This document shows, piece after piece, positions 26,127-35,480 of a DNA stretch of 64,000 nucleotides. Source of the DNA: Escherichia boydii. Its GTDB lineage: Bacteria > Pseudomonadota > Gammaproteobacteria > Enterobacterales > Enterobacteriaceae. The stretch is from assembly GCA_041890495.1 (NCBI GenBank), contig CP169086.1, positions 2,666,001-2,730,000 on the forward strand. The letters run 5' to 3'. Made by a program: the position numbers and the translations under genes. Below the pieces are notes generated by a model. It had not been told where the DNA came from and did no database searches. It saw only the letters and a program-made list of their open reading frames with translations. Positions within the stretch are counted from its first letter, which is position 1, and each line of letters starts with the position of its first letter.

Positions 26127-26765
26127 TTACTCCTTTTCCTGCTGCTCTGGTCTCAACGTACGAATCAGCCAGATCAGCAAACCGATAATGAAAAATGCGC
26201 TAGGGGCCAGCAGGAACAGGCCGTTTGGCAGATACCAGCCGCCGTTTTGCACCGTGTCCAGCACTGTAATTCCAAACAGCTTGCCGCTGCCGATCAGCTC
26301 GCGCAGGAACCCCACGGTAAGCAGGATCGCGCCGTAGCCCAGGCCATTGCCGATACCGTCCATAAAGCTCGCCAGCGGCGGCATTTTCATAGCGTAGGCT
26401 TCCGCACGCCCCATGACGATACAGTTGGTGATGATCAGCCCGACAAACACCGAGAGCTGTTTGGAGGTTTCATAGGCGAAGGCGCGCAGCAGCTGATCGA
26501 CCACGATCACCAGCGAGGCGATGATCGCCATCTGCACGATGATCCTCACGCTGTTGGGAATGTGGTGGCGGATCATCGAGATAAACATGCTCGAAAACGC
26601 CGTGACCAGCGTGACCGCCAGCGTCATCACCACCGCCGTTTCCAGCTTGGTCGTCACCGCCAGGGCTGAACAGACGCCCAGCACCTGCAGCGTGATCGGG
26701 TTATTGGCGAGCAGTGGGCCAATGAGCACCTTTTTGACTTCTTTCAGTTCACCGGTATCAGCCAT
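26127..26765 (-). CDS. nqrD: Na+-translocating NADH:quinone reductase subunit D
   Basis: Integral membrane subunit, 212 residues, homologous to NqrE and pseudo-symmetric with it. Conserved cysteines appear in LGVCSALAVTTK and ITNCIVMGRAEAYA. Six helices are predicted. Its start overlaps the end of nqrC by eight bases, indicating translational coupling. Confidence 0.97.
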   Translation of the reverse strand: MADTGELKEVKKVLIGPLLANNPITLQVLGVCSALAVTTKLETAVVMTLAVTLVTAFSSMFISMIRHHIPNSVRIIVQMAIIASLVIVVDQLLRAFAYETSKQLSVFVGLIITNCIVMGRAEAYAMKMPPLASFMDGIGNGLGYGAILLTVGFLRELIGSGKLFGITVLDTVQNGGWYLPNGLFLLAPSAFFIIGLLIWLIRTLRPEQQEKE

Positions 26766-27552
26766 TGTTCAGCGCTCCTTCACGTACGTTTTTCAGGAAA
26801 GGACCAAAGCCCAGCTCGCCCATCCAGAAATCAAAACTGTGCTGCACGCCTTTTGAGGTGAGCGTGGCGCCGGAGAGCCCGTCAACGGCGTAGTCGTCAC
26901 CGGGACGTGCAGCCCCTTTCATCACCTTCAGCGCAGGCAGACCGTTATCGTCGAGCACTTTCTTACCGACAAACTGTGCCCGCCAGTTAGGGTTTTCCAC
27001 TTCGCCACCCAGCCCCGGCGTTTCGCCCTGGTCGTAATACGTAATGCCTTTGACCGTGCGGCCATCCGTATCCAGTGCCACAAAGGCATACATCATTGAC
27101 CACAGCCCGTTACCGTAAATAGGCACTACCACTTCCTGAATGCGTTTTTGGGGATCTCGAACCAGATAGATTTCGGCCAGATTGCTGCGACGCTTAATCC
27201 CGGCGGGATCTTGCGATGCTTCGAGCGTCAGGCTCATCTGCGGATCTTTCAGCGCCAGCGCCTGGTTGAAGGTTGCCGGGTCTTTATCCAGCAGCTGACC
27301 GGTTTTTAAATCCACCAGACGCGCGGAAATACGTTCGGCAAAGACGGCCGAAACGTCGTCTGCGCTCATCCCCTCCTGCATCAGCCCGGCCACGGCCAGA
27401 ATGTTGCGCTGTTTATCCAGGGCACGTTGCTCCTGCTGCAGGGGTTTTAACCCCACGGCAGAACCGGCCACGACAATGGAGCAGACCAGACAGAGCACCA
27501 GCACCACCAGCAGCGTTTTGCTGATGCTGTCGTTATTTTTTACTTCAGCCAC
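26758..27552 (-). CDS. nqrC: Na+-translocating NADH:quinone reductase subunit C
   Basis: Periplasm-facing FMN subunit, 264 residues, with one N-terminal helix (about 11-32) and an FMN-binding domain. The covalent-flavin motif GLSGATLTS is present; the second Thr of SGAT receives FMN from the transferase ApbE. The start is GTG at 27552, overlapping the nqrB stop by eight bases (GTGGCTGA), which fits family length better than the longer open frame to 27621. Confidence 0.95.
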   Translation of the reverse strand: MAEVKNNDSISKTLLVVLVLCLVCSIVVAGSAVGLKPLQQEQRALDKQRNILAVAGLMQEGMSADDVSAVFAERISARLVDLKTGQLLDKDPATFNQALALKDPQMSLTLEASQDPAGIKRRSNLAEIYLVRDPQKRIQEVVVPIYGNGLWSMMYAFVALDTDGRTVKGITYYDQGETPGLGGEVENPNWRAQFVGKKVLDDNGLPALKVMKGAARPGDDYAVDGLSGATLTSKGVQHSFDFWMGELGFGPFLKNVREGALNNG

Positions 27553-28780
27553 GCGCCTTCCTCCGCTTGATGTTGGCCCGCACCACCAGGTAATCGAAGA
27601 GTGGCGCAAACAGATTGGCAAACAGAATCGCCAGCATCATCCCCTCCGGATACGCCGGGTTGACCACGCGGATCAGGACACACATCGCGCCAATGAGCAC
27701 GCCATAGCTCCATTTACCTTTATCGGTAAACGAGGCCGAGACCGGGTCCGTCGCCATGAACATCATGCCGAACGCGAAGCCACCCAGCACCAGATGCCAG
27801 TACCACGGCATGGAGAACATCGGGTTGGTGGTTGAACCAATAACGTTGAACATCGTGGCGGTCAGCACCATGCCGATCATCACGCCCGCCACAATCCGCC
27901 AGGAGGCCACGCGCCCAAACAGAATGATTGCCCCACCAATCAAAATCATCAGCGTGGAAACTTCCCCGATGGAGCCCGGAATGTTGCCAATAAAGGCATC
28001 AAACCAGGTCACAGGCTGACCCGTAGCGTTGTTCACCAGCGTTTCGCCGCCGTGTGCCGCCCACTGTGAAAGCGGCGTTGCGCCGGAAAAACCGTCTGCC
28101 GCCGTCCAGACCAGGTCGCCCGAGATTTGCGCCGGATAGGCAAAGAACAGAAACGCACGTCCCGCCAGCGCCGGGTTGAGGAAGTTCCGCCCGGTGCCGC
28201 CGAAAATTTCTTTGGCAATGACCACGCCAAAGCTGATGCCCAGCGCCGCCTGCCAGAGCGGCAAAGTTGGCGGGACAATCAGGGCAAACAGAATCGAGGT
28301 TACGAAGAAGCCTTCGTTGATCTCGTGTTTACGGATGATGGCGAACAGCACTTCCCAGAAGCCACCCACGATAAATACCGTGATGTAAATCGGCAGGAAG
28401 AACACCGCGCCCAGCGTCATCATGCTCAGCCAGCCCGCGTCTGCAGCAAAGCTTACCCCTAGCGACTGCGCCAGGCGGTAGTGCCAGTCGGACTGAATTA
28501 CCTGCACCAGCTGCTGCGCATCGTACATGTGGTGCAGCGCCGGAATGGTCTGCAGGCCAACGTTGTACATCCCCCAGAACATCGCCGGGAAGACTGCAAA
28601 CCACACCAGGATCATCATCCGCTTAAGGTCGATAGCGTCACGAACGTGCGCCGCGCCTTTCGTCACCAGCCCCGGCGTGTAGAAAATGGTCGCCGTTGCT
28701 TCGTACAGCGGGTAGTACTTTTTGAGCTTCCCTTCGGTAAAGTGCGGCTCCATTTTTTCAAAGAGGTGTTTTAAGCCCAT
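27545..28780 (-). CDS. nqrB: Na+-translocating NADH:quinone reductase subunit B
   Basis: Largest membrane subunit, 411 residues, with about ten helices, a riboflavin site and a covalently bound FMN. The flavinylation motif is GFSGATPLS near residue 236. The N-terminal soluble stretch MGLKHLFEKMEPHFTEGKLKKY is typical. It accepts electrons from NqrC/NqrF and reduces ubiquinone, coupled to sodium export. Three bases separate it from nqrA. Confidence 0.97.
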   Translation of the reverse strand: MGLKHLFEKMEPHFTEGKLKKYYPLYEATATIFYTPGLVTKGAAHVRDAIDLKRMMILVWFAVFPAMFWGMYNVGLQTIPALHHMYDAQQLVQVIQSDWHYRLAQSLGVSFAADAGWLSMMTLGAVFFLPIYITVFIVGGFWEVLFAIIRKHEINEGFFVTSILFALIVPPTLPLWQAALGISFGVVIAKEIFGGTGRNFLNPALAGRAFLFFAYPAQISGDLVWTAADGFSGATPLSQWAAHGGETLVNNATGQPVTWFDAFIGNIPGSIGEVSTLMILIGGAIILFGRVASWRIVAGVMIGMVLTATMFNVIGSTTNPMFSMPWYWHLVLGGFAFGMMFMATDPVSASFTDKGKWSYGVLIGAMCVLIRVVNPAYPEGMMLAILFANLFAPLFDYLVVRANIKRRKARG

Positions 28781-28783
28781 CGG

Positions 28784-30127
28784 TTATCCTTCCTGCTCAA
28801 TGCGGGTTAACACCTCGCGCAATACCGGTCCATATTCGTATTTGCCCGGACAGACATAGGTACAGAGCGCCAGATCTTCTTCATCCAGCTCCAGACAGCC
28901 CAGCGCCTGCGCGCTGTCGGTATCACTGGCGAGCAGATCGCGCAGCAGCATGGTCGGCAGAATATCCAGCGGCATGACGCGCTCGTAGTTGCCAATCGGG
29001 ACCATGGCGCGCTCGCCGCCGTGCGTGCTGGTTGAGAAGCTGAACAGCTTATTACGCAGGAAGTGGCCCAGCGTGGTCCGGGTGACGGAGTATTTTTCCG
29101 CACCGGGCAGCACCCAGCCGAACAGCTCTTTCTCGCGCCCTTCCTGCACAATGCTCACCTGTAAATGGAAACGCCCCAGGTACGCGTGCGCCTGCACGGC
29201 ATGGCGGCCACTGAGGACCGAACCGGAAATCAGCCGGTTTTCGCCCGCTTTGGTTTCTTCGCTCAGCAGTTCATTGATATCCGCGCCAATCAGCGTTTTC
29301 ACCAGACGCGGGTTAGCAGCCTGCGGCCCGCCGATGGCGATGACGCGCTCTGCGCACAGCTCTCCGGTGGTGAAGAGCTTCCCGATGGCGATGACGTCCT
29401 GATAATTAAGGTGCCAGACCTGTTTCGCCAGGCTTACCGGCTCAAGAAAGTGGATGTGCGTTCCAACCAGACCCGCCGGATGCGGGCCCGCAAACGCATT
29501 AAACGTGACCTGCCCCTGCGGATGTCCGCCGAGCTTGCCGCCGCCGGCCTGGCAAACGTGGACTTTTCCCGACGTCAGACGGGTTAACACGGTCAGCCCG
29601 GCATCAAAGGCTTTACGCCGCGCCAGGATAACCGGCTCCGGGTCCACGCTGAGCGGGTTGGTGTCCATTGCCGTGACGAAAATCGCGGCCGGTTCCGTAC
29701 TCGGAACAGGGGATTTGCTGAAGGGACGGGTACGAAGCGCAGTCCATAAACCGGACGCAAGGAGTTGAGCCTGAACAGCGTCACGGCTCAGCGACGCGAG
29801 GTCTGCGGCATCGTAATGGGCGAATTCACGCTGTTCGTTGCCTTCAATGCGGATAACCACCGACTGCAAAACGCGTCGTTCGCCACGGTTAATCGCCACA
29901 ACGGTGCCGCTCGCGGGGGCTGTGAACATCACGCCGGGATTTTTTTTGTCCTCGAAGAGCACCTGTCCTTTAATAACGCAATCGCCTTCCTGTACCAGCA
30001 TTGAAGGACGCATTCCCAGGTAGTCGTCGCCCAAAATGGCGACATGACGGACGCTTGCGCCTGTCGAAACGTGCTGCGCTGGCACGCCTGCAATCGGCAG
30101 ATCAAGTCCTTTTTTTATTTTAAACAT
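28784..30127 (-). CDS. nqrA: Na+-translocating NADH:quinone reductase subunit A
   Basis: Cytoplasmic-side subunit of 447 residues thought to bind ubiquinone and support NqrB. It begins MFKIKKGLDLPIAGVP at the ATG at 30127; the frame is open 32 codons upstream without homology. First gene of nqrABCDEF-nqrM. E. coli lacks this operon, whereas Klebsiella, Enterobacter and relatives carry it between dinB and the yafK region, so this block defines the non-E. coli component. Confidence 0.97.
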   Translation of the reverse strand: MFKIKKGLDLPIAGVPAQHVSTGASVRHVAILGDDYLGMRPSMLVQEGDCVIKGQVLFEDKKNPGVMFTAPASGTVVAINRGERRVLQSVVIRIEGNEQREFAHYDAADLASLSRDAVQAQLLASGLWTALRTRPFSKSPVPSTEPAAIFVTAMDTNPLSVDPEPVILARRKAFDAGLTVLTRLTSGKVHVCQAGGGKLGGHPQGQVTFNAFAGPHPAGLVGTHIHFLEPVSLAKQVWHLNYQDVIAIGKLFTTGELCAERVIAIGGPQAANPRLVKTLIGADINELLSEETKAGENRLISGSVLSGRHAVQAHAYLGRFHLQVSIVQEGREKELFGWVLPGAEKYSVTRTTLGHFLRNKLFSFSTSTHGGERAMVPIGNYERVMPLDILPTMLLRDLLASDTDSAQALGCLELDEEDLALCTYVCPGKYEYGPVLREVLTRIEQEG

Positions 30128-30425
30128 GTGGTTAGCAGGTTTCCATGAACAACAATCCAGTGGCCGCGAAGTGTAGCATTTTCCCCTTCTCGCGGGCAGG
30201 GAAACCGCCGTCGCGCGCGCCAAATTGCGAGCTAATGCGCAAAGTTCCTGGAGCCATCGCGATTTTGATGGTTTATAAAGTAAAACTAATTTGTAAACTC
30301 ACCGCCCGGCTCTTGCGAAAATCTATAGCGGTGATAATGTGAGCCTTCCAAATCCAGACTATTCCGATTTGGGATCTATTTTGCCGTCCTGGCGTGTGTA
30401 ACCGTTTTATCAAGGAATAAGCAGT
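30128..30425. other. nqr-yafK divergent intergenic region, mosaic junction
   Basis: About 300 bases holding the promoters of nqrA (minus) and yafK (plus). The left two thirds are GC-rich, like the nqr block; the right part, from roughly 30.3 kb, is AT-rich like the E. coli-type yafK. The species junction probably lies here. No repeat or gene is seen. Confidence 0.45.
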
Positions 30426-31166
30426 ATGCGTAAAATCGCATTAATTCTTGCGATGTTGTTGATCCCGTGCGTTTCGTTTGCCGGTTTGCTGGGCAGCAGT
30501 AGCTCGACCACGCCAGTGAGCAAAGAGTATAAGCAGCAGTTGATGGGATCCCCTGTCTACATCCAGATCTTCAAGGAAGAACGTACGCTCGATCTCTACG
30601 TCAAAATGGGCGAGCAATATCAACTGCTCGACAGCTATAAAATCTGTAAATATTCCGGCGGCTTAGGGCCAAAACAGCGTCAGGGCGATTTCAAAAGCCC
30701 GGAAGGGTTTTATAGCGTCCAGCGTAATCAGTTAAAACCAGACAGCCGTTACTACAAAGCGATTAATATTGGTTTCCCCAATGCCTATGACCGTGCGCAT
30801 GGTTATGAAGGGAAATACCTGATGATCCACGGCGATTGTGTTTCCATCGGCTGCTACGCAATGACCAATCAGGGTATTGATGAGATATTCCAGTTCGTTA
30901 CTGGTGCGCTGGTGTTTGGTCAGCCGAGCGTGCAAGTGAGTATTTACCCGTTCCGCATGACCGACGCCAATATGAAGCGCCATAAATATTCCAACTTTAA
31001 GGACTTCTGGGAGCAGCTGAAGCCGGGTTACGACTACTTTGAGCAAACCCGTAAGCCACCAACCGTTTCTGTGGTCAATGGTCGTTACGTGGTCAGCAAG
31101 CCGTTAAGCCACGAAGTTGTGCAGCCACAACTGGCATCAAACTACACGCTCCCCGAGGCAAAATAA
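30426..31166 (+). CDS. dpaA: YkuD-fold peptidoglycan-Lpp cleaving enzyme (YafK/DpaA/LdtF)
   Basis: Periplasmic protein of 246 residues, known as YafK, LdtF or DpaA, which in E. coli cuts the meso-diaminopimelate-to-Lpp link that L,D-transpeptidases form. A signal peptide (first about 19 residues, ending VSFA) precedes a YkuD domain; the catalytic motif HGDCVSIGCYAM carries the nucleophile Cys. The sequence equals K-12 YafK as recalled. Its stop overlaps the convergent yafJ by 30 bases. Confidence 0.95.
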   Translation: MRKIALILAMLLIPCVSFAGLLGSSSSTTPVSKEYKQQLMGSPVYIQIFKEERTLDLYVKMGEQYQLLDSYKICKYSGGLGPKQRQGDFKSPEGFYSVQRNQLKPDSRYYKAINIGFPNAYDRAHGYEGKYLMIHGDCVSIGCYAMTNQGIDEIFQFVTGALVFGQPSVQVSIYPFRMTDANMKRHKYSNFKDFWEQLKPGYDYFEQTRKPPTVSVVNGRYVVSKPLSHEVVQPQLASNYTLPEAK

Positions 31167-31904
31167 GCGCCATTCGCCTGGCATAATCTTTTGCCAGGTT
31201 TCATTGCCCGTCAGCGGCTGTGTTGCAATCACCGTGACCACATCATTCGGTGTGGTCTGCGAGCTGAAGTCGATTTCCACATCCTGATCCAGCAACGTTG
31301 CCACGCCAAACGGCGCGCGGCGGGTGATCCAGTGTAAATTAGTCGAGCAATACGCCATTACATAGCGACCGTCCGAAAGCAGCATGTTGAAAACGCCCTT
31401 CGCCCGCAGTTCATCCGCCAGTGAGGCGATATATTTAAACACTGCCGCCATGTTGCCCGGCGTGCGCGGGTAACGCTGCGTTAATTTATGCAGGAGCCAG
31501 CAAAAGGCTTTTTCGCTGTCGGTTTCGCCTACCGGGCGGAAGTTGCCGGTTTCCAGTGATTTGTAGCCCGTCAGTTGTCCGTTATGGGCATAAGTCCAGT
31601 TACGCCCCCATAACTCGCGGGTAAATGGGTGAGTATTTTCCAGCGCCACCTCGCCCCGATTAGCCTGGCGAATATGAGCCACCACCGAACAGGATTTTAT
31701 CGGGTAGTCCTGGACAAGTTTGGCGATGGGGGAATTAAAGCTGGGTTGTGGATCTTTAAATGTGCGACAGCCTTTACCTTCGTAAAAGGTAATGCCCCAG
31801 CCATCTTTATGTGGCCCGGTTCCACCACCACGCTGTACAAGCCCGGTGAAACTAAAGCAGATATCGGTAGGGACGTTGGCGCTCATCCCGAGCAATTCGC
31901 ACAT
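31137..31904 (-). CDS. yafJ: Class II glutamine amidotransferase-like protein YafJ
   Basis: Ntn-hydrolase of the glutamine amidotransferase class II fold, 255 residues, starting MCELLGMSANVPTD, where Cys2 becomes the N-terminal nucleophile. Conserved segments include HKDGWGITFYEG, HIRQANRG and HAHNGQL-like TYAHNGQLTG. Its physiological substrate is not established. The ATG at 31904 is used because the family needs Cys at position 2. Nearly identical to K-12. Confidence 0.95.
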   Translation of the reverse strand: MCELLGMSANVPTDICFSFTGLVQRGGGTGPHKDGWGITFYEGKGCRTFKDPQPSFNSPIAKLVQDYPIKSCSVVAHIRQANRGEVALENTHPFTRELWGRNWTYAHNGQLTGYKSLETGNFRPVGETDSEKAFCWLLHKLTQRYPRTPGNMAAVFKYIASLADELRAKGVFNMLLSDGRYVMAYCSTNLHWITRRAPFGVATLLDQDVEIDFSSQTTPNDVVTVIATQPLTGNETWQKIMPGEWRLFCLGERVV

Positions 31905-31966
31905 GGGTAACCTCCACAACAGCGGGAGCGCATGGCCCCCGGCGAAGATTGATTTAAGAATTTTCA

Positions 31967-32103
31967 GGTCGGATGCGGCGTGAACGCATTATTCGGCCTA
32001 CGGTTCGCGTACAGATTTGTAGGCATGATAAGACGCGTCAGCGTCGCATCAGGCATCAGCGCACAAATGCCGGATGCGGCGTAAACGTCTTATCCGGCCT
32101 ACG
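31967..32103. repeat. Cluster of three E. coli-type REP units (BIME)
   Basis: Three alternating REP sequences at about 31967-32002, 32019-32055 and 32068-32103, each with the E. coli core (GGATGCGGCGT...AACG...TTATCCGGCCTACG or its complement). Such clusters bind gyrase, IHF or DNA polymerase I and shape mRNA ends. They lie between yafJ and gmhA and are of the Escherichia kind. Confidence 0.9.
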
Positions 32104-32109
32104 CCAGAC

Positions 32110-32688
32110 TTACTTAACCATCTCTTTTTCAATCAACTGGATCAGGATATGGATCACTTTAATGTGAATCTCCTGAATGCGGTCGGCATAACCAAAGTGC
32201 GGTACGCGAATTTCGATATCCGCCGTGCCAGCCATTTTGCCGCCGTCTTTACCGGTCAGGGTGATCACTTTCATTCCCTTCTCACGCGCCGCTGCGATCG
32301 CTTTGATCACGTTTGCAGAGTTACCGGAGGTGGAGATCCCCAGCAGTACATCGCCTTCGCGACCTACCGCTTCAACGTAGCGGGAGAAAATATCATTGAA
32401 ACCGAAATCATTACCGACGCAGGAAATATGACTAACGTCAGAAATAGCAATCGCCGGGTAGCCCGGACGGTTTTCACGGTAGCGACCGGTCAACTCTTCG
32501 GCAAAGTGCATAGCGTCGCAATGGGAACCGCCGTTGCCGCAGGAAAGCACTTTGCCACCGGCTTTAAAGCTGTCTGCTAACAGGACCGCCGCGCGCTGAA
32601 TGGCGTGAATATTGGCGTCATCTTTTAAAAAGTTAGCCAGCGTTTCCGCCGCTTCGTTCAGTTCGTTACGAATAAGATCCTGGTACAT
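32110..32688 (-). CDS. gmhA: Sedoheptulose 7-phosphate isomerase
   Basis: First enzyme of ADP-heptose synthesis for the LPS inner core: converts sedoheptulose 7-phosphate to D-glycero-D-manno-heptose 7-phosphate. It is a 192-residue SIS-domain protein starting MYQDLIRNELNEAAETL, identical to E. coli GmhA (LpcA) as recalled. Active-site segments NGGSHCDAMHFAEELTGR and GISTSGNSANV are present. gmhB of the same pathway is at 59484-60059. Divergent from fadE. Confidence 0.97.
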   Translation of the reverse strand: MYQDLIRNELNEAAETLANFLKDDANIHAIQRAAVLLADSFKAGGKVLSCGNGGSHCDAMHFAEELTGRYRENRPGYPAIAISDVSHISCVGNDFGFNDIFSRYVEAVGREGDVLLGISTSGNSANVIKAIAAAREKGMKVITLTGKDGGKMAGTADIEIRVPHFGYADRIQEIHIKVIHILIQLIEKEMVK

Positions 32689-32890
32689 GAGGATATCCTT
32701 CAGCATAAATGTAATAGACAAAATGCAGTGTACCGGATACCGCCAAAAGCGAGAAGTACGGGCAGGTGCTATGACCAGGACTTTTTGACCTGAAGTGCGG
32801 ATAAAAACAGCAACAATGTGAGCTTTGTTGTAATTATATTGTAAACATATTGCTAAATGTTTTTACATCCACTACAACCATATCATCACA

Positions 32891-32907
32891 AGTGGTCAGA
32901 CCTCCTA
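32891..32907 (+). promoter_or_regulatory. FadR operator of fadE
   Basis: The sequence AGTGGTCAGACCTCCTA fits the FadR 17-mer (A-CTGGTC-GA-C-T--T) and lies 20 bases upstream of the fadE start. It implies repression of beta-oxidation unless long-chain acyl-CoA is present. Confidence 0.8.
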
Positions 32908-32927
32908 CAAGTAAGGGGCTTTTCGTT

Positions 32928-35372
32928 ATGATGATTTTGAGTATTCTCGCTACGGTTGTCCTGCTCGGCGCGTTGTTCTATCACCGCGTGAGCTTATTTA
33001 TCAGCAGTCTGATTTTGCTCGCCTGGACAGCCGCCCTCGGCGTTGCTGGTCTGTGGTCGGCGTGGGTACTGGTGCCTCTGGCCATTATCCTCGTGCCATT
33101 TAACTTTGCGCCTATGCGTAAGTCGATGATTTCCGCGCCGGTATTTCGCGGTTTCCGTAAGGTGATGCCGCCGATGTCGCGCACTGAGAAAGAAGCGATT
33201 GATGCGGGCACCACCTGGTGGGAGGGCGACTTGTTCCAGGGCAAGCCGGACTGGAAAAAGCTGCATAACTATCCGCAGCCGCGCCTGACCGCCGAAGAGC
33301 AAGCGTTTCTCGACGGCCCGGTAGAAGAAGCCTGCCGGATGGCGAATGATTTCCAGATCACCCATGAGCTGGCGGATCTGCCGCCGGAGTTGTGGGCGTA
33401 CCTTAAAGAGCATCGTTTCTTCGCGATGATCATCAAAAAAGAGTACGGCGGGCTGGAGTTCTCGGCTTATGCCCAGTCTCGCGTGCTGCAAAAACTCTCC
33501 GGCGTGAGCGGGATCCTGGCGATTACCGTCGGCGTGCCAAACTCATTAGGCCCGGGCGAACTGTTGCAACATTACGGCACTGACGAGCAGAAAGATCACT
33601 ATCTGCCGCGTCTGGCGCGTGGTCAGGAGATCCCCTGCTTTGCACTGACCAGCCCGGAAGCGGGTTCCGATGCGGGCGCGATTCCGGACACCGGGATTGT
33701 CTGCATGGGCGAATGGCAGGGCCAGCAGGTGCTGGGGATGCGTCTGACCTGGAACAAACGCTACATTACGCTGGCACCGATTGCGACCGTGCTTGGGCTG
33801 GCGTTTAAACTCTCCGACCCGGAAAAATTACTCGGCGGTGCAGAAGATTTAGGCATTACCTGTGCGCTGATCCCAACCACCACGCCGGGCGTGGAAATTG
33901 GTCGTCGCCACTTCCCGCTGAACGTACCGTTCCAGAACGGACCGACGCGCGGTAAAGATGTCTTCGTGCCGATCGATTACATCATCGGCGGGCCGAAAAT
34001 GGCCGGGCAAGGCTGGCGGATGCTGGTGGAGTGCCTCTCGGTAGGCCGCGGCATCACCCTGCCTTCCAACTCAACCGGCGGCGTGAAATCGGTAGCGCTG
34101 GCAACCGGCGCGTATGCTCACATTCGCCGTCAGTTCAAAATCTCTATTGGTAAGATGGAAGGGATTGAAGAGCCGCTGGCGCGTATTGCCGGTAATGCCT
34201 ACGTGATGGATGCTGCGGCATCGCTGATTACCTACGGCATTATGCTCGGCGAAAAACCTGCCGTGCTGTCGGCTATCGTTAAGTATCACTGTACCCACCG
34301 CGGGCAGCAGTCGATTATTGATGCGATGGATATTACCGGCGGTAAAGGCATTATGCTCGGGCAAAGCAACTTCCTGGCGCGTGCTTACCAGGGCGCACCG
34401 ATTGCCATCACCGTTGAAGGGGCTAACATTCTGACCCGCAGCATGATGATCTTCGGACAAGGAGCGATTCGTTGCCATCCGTACGTGCTGGAAGAGATGG
34501 AAGCGGCGAAGAACAATGACGTCAACGCGTTCGATAAACTGTTGTTCAAACATATCGGTCACGTCGGTAGCAACAAAGTTCGCAGCTTCTGGCTGGGCCT
34601 GACGCGCGGTTTAACCAGCAGCACGCCAACCGGCGATGCCACTAAACGCTACTATCAGCACCTGAACCGCCTGAGCGCCAACCTCGCCCTGCTTTCTGAT
34701 GTCTCGATGGCAGTGCTGGGCGGCAGCCTGAAACGTCGCGAGCGCATCTCGGCCCGTCTGGGGGATATTTTAAGCCAGCTCTACCTCGCCTCTGCCGTGC
34801 TGAAGCGTTATGACGACGAAGGCCGTAATGAAGCCGACCTGCCGCTGGTGCACTGGGGCGTACAAGATGCGCTGTATCAGGCTGAACAGGCGATGGATGA
34901 TTTACTGCAAAACTTCCCGAACCGCGTGGTTGCCGGGCTGCTGAATGTGGTGATCTTCCCGACCGGACGTCATTATCTGGCACCTTCTGACAAGCTGGAT
35001 CATAAAGTGGCGAAGATTTTACAAGTGCCGAACGCCACCCGTTCCCGCATTGGTCGCGGTCAGTACCTGACGCCGAGCGAGCATAATCCGGTTGGCTTGC
35101 TGGAAGAGGCGCTGGTGGATGTGATTGCCGCCGACCCAATTCATCAGCGGATCTGTAAAGAGCTGGGTAAAAACCTGCCGTTTACCCGTCTGGATGAACT
35201 GGCGCACAACGCGCTGGTGAAGGGGCTGATTGATAAAGATGAAGCCGCTATTCTGGTGAAAGCTGAAGAAAGCCGTCTGCGCAGTATTAACGTTGATGAC
35301 TTTGATCCGGAAGAGCTGGCGACGAAGCCGGTAAAGTTGCCGGAGAAGCACCGCAAACCTGAAGCGGCATAA
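32928..35372 (+). CDS. fadE: Acyl-CoA dehydrogenase
   Basis: First step of fatty-acid beta-oxidation, making trans-2-enoyl-CoA with FAD. The 814-residue protein begins MMILSILATVVLLGALF, with hydrophobic N-terminal helices (about 1-60) that attach it to the membrane, followed by the acyl-CoA dehydrogenase core (about 100-600). FAD- and substrate-binding landmarks include FALTSPEAGSDAG and TYGIMLGEKPAVLSAIVKY. It matches K-12 FadE with one substitution noticed. The ATG at 32928 is used; the frame stays open for 26 unrelated codons upstream. Confidence 0.97.
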   Translation: MMILSILATVVLLGALFYHRVSLFISSLILLAWTAALGVAGLWSAWVLVPLAIILVPFNFAPMRKSMISAPVFRGFRKVMPPMSRTEKEAIDAGTTWWEGDLFQGKPDWKKLHNYPQPRLTAEEQAFLDGPVEEACRMANDFQITHELADLPPELWAYLKEHRFFAMIIKKEYGGLEFSAYAQSRVLQKLSGVSGILAITVGVPNSLGPGELLQHYGTDEQKDHYLPRLARGQEIPCFALTSPEAGSDAGAIPDTGIVCMGEWQGQQVLGMRLTWNKRYITLAPIATVLGLAFKLSDPEKLLGGAEDLGITCALIPTTTPGVEIGRRHFPLNVPFQNGPTRGKDVFVPIDYIIGGPKMAGQGWRMLVECLSVGRGITLPSNSTGGVKSVALATGAYAHIRRQFKISIGKMEGIEEPLARIAGNAYVMDAAASLITYGIMLGEKPAVLSAIVKYHCTHRGQQSIIDAMDITGGKGIMLGQSNFLARAYQGAPIAITVEGANILTRSMMIFGQGAIRCHPYVLEEMEAAKNNDVNAFDKLLFKHIGHVGSNKVRSFWLGLTRGLTSSTPTGDATKRYYQHLNRLSANLALLSDVSMAVLGGSLKRRERISARLGDILSQLYLASAVLKRYDDEGRNEADLPLVHWGVQDALYQAEQAMDDLLQNFPNRVVAGLLNVVIFPTGRHYLAPSDKLDHKVAKILQVPNATRSRIGRGQYLTPSEHNPVGLLEEALVDVIAADPIHQRICKELGKNLPFTRLDELAHNALVKGLIDKDEAAILVKAEESRLRSINVDDFDPEELATKPVKLPEKHRKPEAA

Positions 35373-35390
35373 CGCGTTTCGCTTATACAA

Positions 35391-35414
35391 ACCCCGCCTC
35401 GCGCGGGGTTTTTT
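35391..35414 (+). terminator. Terminator of fadE
   Basis: Stem CCCCGC/GCGGGG followed by six T residues, about 20 bases after the fadE stop. Sequence type appears to switch to Enterobacter-like immediately after this point. Confidence 0.85.
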
Positions 35415-35480
35415 ATTGCCACATTTTCTCGTTATGTCGTGCTACAGTGTCAAAAAGTGGTCGTTTGAGGAGTCTGAATT

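Noticed and set aside
25845..26669. A 274-codon plus-strand frame rich in His, Asp, Arg and Gln
   Set aside because: It is antisense to nqrE and nqrD, which are well supported; the composition is that of a shadow frame in GC-rich coding DNA.
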